A DNA stretch of 24,275 bases from a virus: IMG/VR virus record IMGVR_UViG_3300045107_000240, positions 1-24,275 of that record; one strand, written 5' to 3'. Positions 8,106 through 13,631 of the stretch are shown piece after piece. How positions within the stretch are numbered: position 1 is the stretch's first letter; every line of letters starts with the position of its first letter. The notes under the pieces are model-generated. The model had not been told where the DNA came from. It saw only the letters and a list, made by a program, of their open reading frames with translations, and did not search any database. Both the position numbers and the translations under genes were made by a program.

Positions 8106-8588
8106 ATGACTGAACACAGCAAAGCTTTAGCCGTGGCGCTGCCGCCTCTCCGCTGGACCGAAAAGGTTTTAATCCGCGAAGCGCTAGAAAACGAAGCCGA
8201 GCGGCTGGCAGACATATTCAACGATGAATACGAAGCAAGCTATTACGACGACGACGACCTGGCGACGATGCGCGTCAAGGCCGCGCAATGCGCCACGCTC
8301 GCTGATCGTTTTCGGCCCGCGGCCGACGACGTAGTTGAGGAATCGAGCCTGCTTGCGAAAACCACCATCGAAACCGTGGCCGTCGTCCTTGAAGGCGGAG
8401 TCGTGCAAGACGTGTTCTGCAAGGACGGAACGCCCCTCCGCGTCATCGTCATCGACTACGATTGCAACGACGAATCCGAAGGCCGGCAAACCCCGCAAGA
8501 TGACAGCGACACCGCGCTTGCCCGGGTTGCGCATTGGGGTGCGCGCAAAGCGGGAAGCGCCGAATTCTGGAAAGCGATAGCGCCATGA
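8106..8588 (+). CDS. hypothetical acidic protein
   Basis: 160 residues, starting three bases after the previous stop and overlapping the next start (ATGA). It is strongly acidic in places (DEYEASYYDDDDL; DYDCNDESEG). The N-terminal half is helical (VLIREALENEAERLADIF, AAQCATLADRF). The C-terminal half has short beta strands (TVAVVLEGGVVQDVF, LRVIVIDYDCND). Acidity raises the possibility of a DNA-mimic or inhibitor protein, but there is no motif to prove it. Confidence 0.6.
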   Translation: MTEHSKALAVALPPLRWTEKVLIREALENEAERLADIFNDEYEASYYDDDDLATMRVKAAQCATLADRFRPAADDVVEESSLLAKTTIETVAVVLEGGVVQDVFCKDGTPLRVIVIDYDCNDESEGRQTPQDDSDTALARVAHWGARKAGSAEFWKAIAP

Positions 8589-8674
8589 ACCCGCGCCACG
8601 CCGTCATCGTCGTTTCGCTGATCCTCTTCGCCGTTTACGCCTCGATCGCCTACTCGATCGCGCTCGCGCGTTGA
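8585..8674 (+). CDS. 29-residue single-span membrane peptide
   Basis: The frame MNPRHAVIVVSLILFAVYAS to IAYSIALAR has one predicted membrane helix (about residues 6-25) flanked by basic residues. Its ATG overlaps the preceding stop as ATGA, the same coupling used through the cassette, which is the main reason to believe it is translated. Its TGA lies inside the TTGACA of the next promoter (8671-8676). Function unknown. Confidence 0.55.
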   Translation: MNPRHAVIVVSLILFAVYASIAYSIALAR

Positions 8675-8700
8675 CAAGTACCCCGCTAATCGGCTATAGC
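8671..8700 (+). promoter_or_regulatory. promoter of the C4-like antisense RNA locus
   Basis: TTGACA at 8671-8676 is a perfect -35. TATAGC at 8695-8700 is a plausible -10 with an 18-base spacer. The spacer contains AGTACCCCGCTAA (8677-8689), shared exactly with 6061-6073. Transcription would start near 8706, at the foot of the first hairpin. Confidence 0.65.
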
Positions 8701-8872
8701 TTTACTTGGTGCTTCAAAACACCAAGACAGAGCGGTAGCCGCCCGCACGCGGCTATTTTTGTGCCCTGCGCTCATGCGCCGGGTGTGGCCGGATACAATA
8801 CCCGCAAGGGAAAGAAGGCCGCACGACTCTGTCCGTGTTTTGAGCACCCGGCACCAGCGCCGCTCGCTGGTG
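8701..8872 (+). ncRNA. C4-like antisense RNA / structured leader
   Basis: The region folds into successive stems: CTTGGTG/CACCAAG (8705-8711/8720-8726), the terminator stem at 8736-8755, a long stem GCCGGGTG/CACCCGGC (8778-8785/8845-8852) enclosing a GGCC/GGCC stem and a CCC-GCAA-GGG tetraloop (8801-8810), and CACCAGCG/CGCTGGTG (8852-8859/8865-8872). Two segments, CTCTGTC (8827-8833, b') and GTGTTTTGA (8835-8843, a'), are complementary in antiparallel order to TCAAAACAC (8714-8722, a1) and GACAGAG (8726-8732, b1). They also pair with CTCAAAA (8878-8884, a2) and GACAGA (8889-8894, b2), which flank the ribosome binding site of the downstream gene. This paired a/b design is the hallmark of the phage P1/P7 C4 antisense RNA. 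The match is made from architecture; no covariance search was run. Confidence 0.7.
8736..8760 (+). terminator. intrinsic terminator inside the C4-like leader
   Basis: TAGCCGC (8736-8742) and GCGGCTA (8749-8755) form a 7-bp stem around CCGCAC, followed by a run of T at 8756-8760. It lies only about 30-55 bases after the predicted transcription start, so it would yield a short two-hairpin RNA or act as an attenuator within the leader. Confidence 0.7.
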
Positions 8873-8904
8873 ATCCTCTCAAAAGGAAGACAGACCATGC
8901 CTAA
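8761..8904 (+). CDS. possible Icd-like leader reading frame overlapping the next gene
   Basis: A frame open from the TTG at 8671 runs through the antisense-RNA region to TAA 8902-8904, passing the ATG (8897) of the next gene in another frame. The part after the promoter could start at GTG 8761 (47 codons: CAHAPGVAGYNTRKGKKAAR and then DPLKRKTDHA). In P1 the icd frame overlaps ant in just this way, and C4 acts by blocking its translation. The peptide here is Lys/Arg/Pro-rich and has no good ribosome binding site. Similar leader peptides are often annotated in prophages, and they may only reflect conservation of the RNA. Confidence 0.35.
   Translation: MPCAHAPGVAGYNTRKGKKAARLCPCFEHPAPAPLAGDPLKRKTDHA
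8878..8894 (+). promoter_or_regulatory. antisense target (a2/b2) around the ribosome binding site
   Basis: CTCAAAA and GACAGA flank the AAGGAAG Shine-Dalgarno element in front of ATG 8897. They repeat the a1/b1 arrangement at 8714-8732 and are complementary to TTTTGAG (8838-8844) and TCTGTC (8828-8833). Pairing would hide the ribosome binding site. Confidence 0.65.
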
Positions 8905-9259
8905 GTCACTCCACATCGAAGCCACCGACCTTCCCGCCGATGACGACCCGCGCGTCGTCGCGTTGATGGACCGCATCCAACGCCTCATGCGTTCGGGCGG
9001 CGGAGACATTCTGTTCAACGGCGGGACGCGGATGACCGTCGTCCCCGCCCTACAGCCCGCGCCGAAGCCCAATACGAAACCGGAGCGCCGCCCCGCGCGG
9101 GCTGCCGTGCCGCCGTCTGCGCCTGCCCCGGAAGTCAGCGCGGGGCCGCTGGTCCTGCGGGAAGAGTATCGCGCGCTGCGCAACGTCTTCCGCCTCACGC
9201 TGGAATGCACCCCGGCGCAGCACGCCAAGCTGCGCGCATTCCTGACCGAACGGGCGTGA
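8897..9259 (+). CDS. hypothetical protein controlled by the C4-like RNA
   Basis: 120 residues. ATG 8897 follows AAGGAAG at a suitable spacing; the frame is open to 8759, but that part is leader. The N-terminal 45 residues contain a helix (DDDPRVVALMDRIQRLMRSGGG). A Pro/Ala/Arg-rich linker runs from about 58 to 84, and a C-terminal helical module follows (LREEYRALRNVF; CTPAQHAKLRAFLTE). No family was recognised. In P1 and P7 the C4-regulated gene is an antirepressor, so an antirepressor-like or early regulatory role is possible here, but nothing in the protein itself shows it. It is followed by a strong terminator. Confidence 0.7.
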   Translation: MPKSLHIEATDLPADDDPRVVALMDRIQRLMRSGGGDILFNGGTRMTVVPALQPAPKPNTKPERRPARAAVPPSAPAPEVSAGPLVLREEYRALRNVFRLTLECTPAQHAKLRAFLTERA

Positions 9260-9350
9260 GCCTAACACGCAAGGTCTGCTGACGACGCCCGCGCGCCCTA
9301 CGGCCGAACGAAGCCGCTACGCGCACGGGCTTGAATCCGACTGATCGCGA

Positions 9351-9388
9351 ACCGCCCTAAGGCACGTCCTTAGGGCGGTATTATTTTT
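9351..9388 (+). terminator. strong intrinsic terminator closing the plus-strand cassette
   Basis: ACCGCCCTAAGG (9351-9362) and CCTTAGGGCGGT (9368-9379) form a perfect 12-bp stem with a 5-base loop, followed by TATTATTTTT. The stop codon of the convergent minus-strand gene lies inside the stem. Confidence 0.92.
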
Positions 9389-9696
9389 CCCGGGTCTTCG
9401 CGCGTAAGTACGCCAACCAGCTTCATGAGCTTGGCGTTCCGCGCTTCCAATTCCGTAACCCGAACCTGCAGGCGAACAAACTCGCCCGCTTCGACATTTC
9501 GCATGTCGAAGAAAATCAGCGCGAGCCAATACCCGAACCCGACGACGAGCAGTGTACCCGAGTAACCGTCCGTCCAGGCGTTCAGAAGCATGGCGAACCA
9601 CGCCAGCGCGACAGGCGGGCCGAACAACAGCACCAAGCCCGCCGCCAGGCTCGCCAAGCCGCGATACCACCTGCCGATATCCGTCACGGTCCGCAC
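9370..9696 (-). CDS. small two-span membrane protein with C-terminal coiled coil
   Basis: 108 residues, starting with GTG 9696 preceded by GGAGGA at a 7-base spacing, which decides this start. Two hydrophobic segments (about 14-40 and 46-64: LAAGLVLLFGPPVALAWFAML and LLVVGFGYWLALIFF) are followed by a charged coiled coil (about 70-95: VRLQVRVTELEARNAKLMKLV). This would place the C-terminal coil in the cytoplasm. No family was recognised. Membrane proteins of this size next to phage early regions are sometimes superinfection-exclusion or host-takeover proteins, which is only a possibility here. Its 3' end lies in the terminator of the opposite cassette. Confidence 0.65.
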   Translation of the reverse strand: MRTVTDIGRWYRGLASLAAGLVLLFGPPVALAWFAMLLNAWTDGYSGTLLVVGFGYWLALIFFDMRNVEAGEFVRLQVRVTELEARNAKLMKLVGVLTREDPGKIIPP

Positions 9697-9922
9697 GGGC
9701 TTCCTCCGTCTCCTTGAAACGAAAACGCCCTGCCGCCGCGGCCAAGCGACAGACAGGGCGTGAGCCTTTGAGGGCTGCTTCGCGTCGCCGGCGGGAGAGG
9801 ATCGCGGCCAAAACCGCCGGCGTTGCGCAGCCCTGTTGTGCCTCGCCCCGTCTCCTTTTTCAAGCTCCGTCTCCTTGCCGCCGTTGCACAGTGTCGGGTA
9901 CCAAATACGGCGCCGTCTCCTT
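9697..9922 (-). ncRNA. structured leader with four AAGGAGACGG boxes
   Basis: On the minus strand AAGGAGACGG occurs at 9913-9922, 9867-9876, 9848-9857 and 9706-9715; only the last is followed by a credible gene start. Between the last two lie a nested stem (GGGCTGC/GCAGCCC at 9772-9778/9827-9833 enclosing CGCCGGCGG/CCGCCGGCG at 9786-9794/9814-9822) and an ACGCCCTG/CAGGGCGT hairpin (9725-9732/9754-9761). The region is long, structured and lacks a clear gene, so a regulatory leader of the membrane protein gene is the simplest reading. Confidence 0.45.
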
Positions 9923-9967
9923 AATTTCGCACGGCATTTTCTCGCTCGTGAGGTAACATAATACCGC

Positions 9968-10291
9968 TTTAGTACCCGTGCCAGGAATTACCGTGTAAAT
10001 ACAACCGCTTGCGCGATTTTTGGCACTGATCTTTAGTATCCGTGCCAAAGTTTTAGTATCCGTGCCAAGAATTACGTTTGAAAAACAGATACTTACGCGA
10101 TTTTTGGCACTGAGCACCGATTTTTGACCAACTATGACATTTCATGTGCGCACGCGCACGCGCACGCGCACGCGCACGCGCACGCGCACGCGCACGCGCC
10201 AGAGCCCTTAATGGGCCGAAAACCTGGTACCCGTGCCAAAAACGCCATAAGTCTTTGTAACCACTGTGAGATTCCTGGCACGGATACTAAA
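9968..10291. other. putative replication origin with 63-bp repeat units
   Basis: Two direct copies of a 63-bp unit (9968-10030 and 10052-10114) start with TTTAGTAYCCGTGCCA and end with GCGATTTTTGGCACTGA. A third, diverged copy is inverted at about 10229-10291. A partial copy (TTTAGTATCCGTGCCAAAG) is at 10032-10050. Additional half sites ATCAGTGCCA occur at 10295, 10361 and 10373, and an inverted ACGGATACC at 10390. Iterated binding sites next to an AT-rich stretch and beside the primase-helicase gene fit an iteron-type origin or a multi-site operator. Confidence 0.6.
10143..10199. repeat. eight GCGCAC hexamers, alternating purine-pyrimidine tract
   Basis: Positions 10148-10195 are eight perfect copies of GCGCAC. 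Alternation of purine and pyrimidine holds for 57 bases (10143-10199), which makes this a strong candidate for Z-DNA formation under negative supercoiling. It lies between the direct and inverted 63-bp origin units. Confidence 0.9.
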
Positions 10292-10405
10292 CGCATCAGT
10301 GCCAAGCCGTTCGCGGGTACTTGGTACCCCTTTGTGTTGGCGGCGAAAACACCGATTCCGATCAGTGCCAGGATCAGTGCCAAGCCGTCACGGATACCAA
10401 ACCCG

Positions 10406-10441
10406 AAAACGCAAAACGCGCGGAAATTGCTTCCCGCGCGT
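10406..10441 (-). terminator. terminator after the primase-helicase gene
   Basis: On the minus strand ACGCGCGGGAA and TTCCGCGCGT (10441-10431 and 10425-10416) form a 10-bp stem with one bulge. TTT follows, then TTTT five bases on. It lies 25 bases past the stop at 10466 and would end the replication operon before the origin repeats. Confidence 0.65.
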
Positions 10442-10465
10442 CACCCACCAAGCCGAATTGCGCGA

Positions 10466-12922
10466 TCAGGCGCGACGGCGCTCACCCCAATAAGCACGTC
10501 GGACGGCCCCGTGATCGTCCTCATCGACCAAGCGACGCAGCATCGACACGCGTTTGAAGCCGTAAAGGTTGCTGCGCTCGGCCAACTCGAGTCCCGCCTC
10601 CATGCCTTGCGGGGGCTCGCCGCAGCGCCAGGCGTGGATCAGCTTCGCACCGCCGACGCGATCGACCGCCCGGGCGATCGTCTTGCCGTTGACCGCCACC
10701 CGGCGCCGGATATCGCTCGGGACTGCGATTTCGATCTCGGCATGCGTCAGCAGGGACAACCGCTCCCACCGCCCGCCTTCGTCGAGCTGATCGGCCAGCC
10801 ATTGTTCAAGCGCGTTGCCGGTCGCTTTCCGCATCATCTCCTTTGCGGCCGTGGCCGGCGCGCGGCCCTTCGCCGGAAACGCCGAAACATCCCGCTGCAG
10901 CAGCCAGCGCGCAACCAGGCCCAAGCCCCCGCCCGTGCGATACCAGGCGTGAATCGCCGTGTAGTATTCCTCGCCTTTCGGCTCGACGTCGCACCAGATC
11001 ACGCAGAAACGCCGGTCGCCTGTGTCGATCGCCACCGCGTCCCGCTCGTTGGTGAACATGAGAAAAGCCGCGATGTTCGGCACGTCGTACGGACGCTGAA
11101 ACTTCTCGTTCACCCGCACATATTCCGGCGGCGCGGCGACATAGGGCTTAAGCTTCTGCAGCGTCTCCCTGCGATGGAACGAATGCACTTCCTGCACTTC
11201 GACGACGCGGCAGTTGGCGGCCCATCCGGTGAATTGCGAATCGAGCGTTTCCGCTGAAATCACCCGCACATTCGCGCGGCCGAGCGCTTCGCGCACCGGT
11301 TCGAACAGCGTGTCTTTGCCCGTGCCCTGCATGTCGCTTCCGATGAGCAGCGCCCAATTCACTTTCTCGCCCGGGTGCTGCAGCACATAGGCCATCCAGT
11401 CGAGCACCAGGCCGCGTTCGCGAGGATCCGGCAGCAGCCATTCCGCATGCGCGAGCCAGGGCAGCACGTCGAAATCGTCGACCGCCTCGCTCGGCACGTT
11501 CAGGTCGCCCGGGCTCCATGTGTTGAGCGCGGTCGCGCCCGCTTCGATCATGAAGCGCGGCCCGCCCGGCCGGTAGGTCAGCCGCTCCACGCTCTTGCGC
11601 CGCTGCGTCGAGGCGGACCACCGCGCCCAGGCGCACTCCTGCGTCTTGGTCGGCGGGCCGATGATCGCGAACCGCATGTTGAATTGCTGGCGGTTGTAGA
11701 GCGAACCCGTGCGGGCGTCGGCGGCGCAGTCGAGCTCGTGCACCCACACGAATTGATCGAACATTTCCTCGACGGCGGCGTTGTACGCTTCCGCGTCCGG
11801 CCGCAGCGTTTCGTCTTCACCGCCGAACGCCGCGCCTGTGTCCGCGTCCCGAGCATCTTCGGCGACCGGACCGAACACGTGCACCGCGTCGTTGTACCCG
11901 CGCACGCGCGCTTGTTCGGCGATCCAGGGCCAGCCGATCTTGTGCGGCGGCTCGCTCGTCTCCCACTTCTCGATCGCGAGCGCGTCGCTGTGCTCGGCGT
12001 CCTGCGCCGACCAGGCAAGCCACAGATCGAGCCCGGTTTCGATCTCGCCGGGGGCGGGGGAGAGCCCTTCGGTCGCGCCGCGGATCGCGCGGCACATTTT
12101 GTACCAATCGTCGTAAGACGGGAACGCGTCGCGCGTGTTCGGCAGCTTGGCCAGCGCGTCCCTGACGGCGGCGATCGACGGCGCCTGCAGCCCCGCCTGA
12201 TCGACGATAGCCGCGTCGGTTGCGTCGCCGGTCGCGCCCTTGCCCATGACGATCTGATAGCCCGCGCGCTCGATCTCGGCCGCGGCGAGCGCCAGGAAGG
12301 CGTCAAGTTTTTCGGGTGTCGCTTCCGGCAGCCCCATCAGACCCGCGAAGTCGGCGAGCTCGGTATCCCAAACGTAGCGCCCGCCTTTGGGGTGCGACCC
12401 GTAGGCGACGAACTGCTGCCCTTCGCCGAGGATTTCGATCCGGTGCGGCGGATCCTGGTCCGCGCGCCTGAACAGCAGCACCCGCTTGCGGATGCCGCCT
12501 AGCGGCGCGGAGAGGACCGTCAGGGCGCGCGAGCGGCCTTCGACGGTGCGCCAGGCCAGCGGTCCGAATACCGTCCCCGCTGCGGCGCGCAGCGCAGCCG
12601 TCAAGGCGTCGTCGCCGTCGACGTCGAGGTCGATCGCCGGGTGGCGGCGCGTCTGGATCCCGATGCCGAGGTCCGGCCATCTGCGCCAGCGCTCGATATC
12701 GCTCTGACGCGATGCCCACGCAGACCAGTCGCCGAAGCCCACCCAGCCGTTCGGCGACCAGCGACCAGGGATCTTGCCGCGTTTCGAGAGGATGCGTTCA
12801 GGCGCGCGGCTCGCGTCCGATATCTCGGCGTCCGGCGGGATGATCGGCAGCAGTTCCGAGAGGAAGCCTGCATCGGCCAGCGCCTGCAGCTGCAGCGGGA
12901 TTTCGTCGTGCACGGCGCGCAC
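10466..12922 (-). CDS. bifunctional primase-polymerase / SF3 helicase
   Basis: About 818 residues from GTG 12922 (GTG 12913 and 12964 are alternatives; the longer frame to 13168 overlaps the preceding gene and is not credible). The N-terminal primase-polymerase domain has the catalytic IDLDVD near residue 100 and the GSHPKGG histidine near 180. A PriCT-2-like segment follows (YDDWYKMCRAIRGATEG, then GLDLWLAWSAQ and EKWE, about 270-330). The C-terminal part is a DUF5906-type SF3 helicase with Walker A SDMQGTGKDT near 525-535, the Walker B region VVEVQEVHSF near 570, and sensor-like FLMFTNERDAV near 625. It would prime and unwind at the origin just downstream (10406-9968). Together with the family A polymerase it forms a near-complete replisome. 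Confidence 0.88.
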   Translation of the reverse strand: MRAVHDEIPLQLQALADAGFLSELLPIIPPDAEISDASRAPERILSKRGKIPGRWSPNGWVGFGDWSAWASRQSDIERWRRWPDLGIGIQTRRHPAIDLDVDGDDALTAALRAAAGTVFGPLAWRTVEGRSRALTVLSAPLGGIRKRVLLFRRADQDPPHRIEILGEGQQFVAYGSHPKGGRYVWDTELADFAGLMGLPEATPEKLDAFLALAAAEIERAGYQIVMGKGATGDATDAAIVDQAGLQAPSIAAVRDALAKLPNTRDAFPSYDDWYKMCRAIRGATEGLSPAPGEIETGLDLWLAWSAQDAEHSDALAIEKWETSEPPHKIGWPWIAEQARVRGYNDAVHVFGPVAEDARDADTGAAFGGEDETLRPDAEAYNAAVEEMFDQFVWVHELDCAADARTGSLYNRQQFNMRFAIIGPPTKTQECAWARWSASTQRRKSVERLTYRPGGPRFMIEAGATALNTWSPGDLNVPSEAVDDFDVLPWLAHAEWLLPDPRERGLVLDWMAYVLQHPGEKVNWALLIGSDMQGTGKDTLFEPVREALGRANVRVISAETLDSQFTGWAANCRVVEVQEVHSFHRRETLQKLKPYVAAPPEYVRVNEKFQRPYDVPNIAAFLMFTNERDAVAIDTGDRRFCVIWCDVEPKGEEYYTAIHAWYRTGGGLGLVARWLLQRDVSAFPAKGRAPATAAKEMMRKATGNALEQWLADQLDEGGRWERLSLLTHAEIEIAVPSDIRRRVAVNGKTIARAVDRVGGAKLIHAWRCGEPPQGMEAGLELAERSNLYGFKRVSMLRRLVDEDDHGAVRRAYWGERRRA

Positions 12923-12932
12923 CGCGGCGCGG

Positions 12933-13631
12933 CTAAAGCAGTGTTTCCGGTTTCCAAGGCTCACGGGGCGGCGGTTCGGTCGTGACGCGCGGGCGGGGCG
13001 ACGCGAAACCAACCCACTTCGCGGTATCCGGCGGCAAGGACGGTTCGCTGACGACGGGAAAGCCGACGAGCTCGTCGACGACGATTGAATTCGGGTTGCG
13101 ACCGGCCAGCTGATCGCGCGAATAGATGTCGCGCACGACGTCTTCGTCGCTTTTGACGCCGAGCTCACGCAGCAGCTTCCTTACCCATCGCGGTTCGCGC
13201 ATCGGCTCGCCGATCATCGCTTTGACGGTCAGCGATTCGACGACGGTCACGAAATCGCCCCGCCCGTGCGAGCGCAGGAATTCGATGACCGGAAGCGCGT
13301 CGTCCGGCAGGTTCAGGGTCTTGGGCATGGTGCGATCCTTTGTTGTCCACTTTCGTTGTTGAAAAGCGCAACAGGGCGGGCACACTACGTCACCCGCCCC
13401 ACCACGTTTCGCCGCGCCGGAATAGATTGTCTGGCACGCGTCTCCCTCTTTCTGGACGATCCAGAAGGCCAAGCGGGCGCGGTCGAAGGTCCATTGACCG
13501 AGCAGCTTAGCGGCACCGGGAATGAGGCCACGGGCTGCGGCGGCCTGCAAGGTTCGTTTGGAAAGCCCGGTCAAACGGCAAGCTTCCGAGACCTTTACGC
13601 GCTCGGGTATGCGCTCGGCCCATTTGCTCAC
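12933..13631 (-). CDS. excisionase/AlpA-like HTH protein fused in frame to an unknown domain
   Basis: 232 residues from GTG 13631, which overlaps the methyltransferase stop (GTGA). Residues 8-55 (PERVKVSEACRLTGLSKRTL then GLIPGAAKLLGQWTFDRARL) are a MerR/excisionase-type helix-turn-helix. CQTIYSGAAKRGGAG near 66-80 resembles the tail of phage HTH proteins that usually end at about 100 residues. Here the frame continues without a stop into a second module (MPKTLNLPDDALPVIEFLRS onward, residue 102 to the end) of unknown family. That module has its own ATG at 13328 with AAAGGATCGCACC in front. It may therefore be made both as a fusion and as a separate 131-residue protein. The stop precedes the primase start by about ten bases. 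Confidence 0.7.
   Translation of the reverse strand: MSKWAERIPERVKVSEACRLTGLSKRTLQAAAARGLIPGAAKLLGQWTFDRARLAFWIVQKEGDACQTIYSGAAKRGGAGDVVCPPCCAFQQRKWTTKDRTMPKTLNLPDDALPVIEFLRSHGRGDFVTVVESLTVKAMIGEPMREPRWVRKLLRELGVKSDEDVVRDIYSRDQLAGRNPNSIVVDELVGFPVVSEPSLPPDTAKWVGFASPRPRVTTEPPPREPWKPETLL

Noticed and set aside
9860-10117. 85-codon minus-strand frame through the origin repeats, containing GTDTK repeats
   Set aside because: The repeated peptide only reflects the 63-bp DNA units. Similar peptides appear on the opposite strand where the unit is inverted, so a DNA-level function is more likely.
9968-10402. CRISPR array
   Set aside because: Repeats are few, occur in both orientations and are not separated by uniform unique spacers; no cas gene is nearby.
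10124-11257. 377-codon plus-strand open frame
   Set aside because: It begins in the GCGCAC repeat and origin array and continues antisense to the primase-helicase; no domain is visible.
12923-13168. N-terminal extension of the primase-helicase frame to 13168
   Set aside because: It overlaps the HTH gene by about 236 bases and is Ser/Arg-rich without domain character; GTG starts near 12922 fit the gene spacing.
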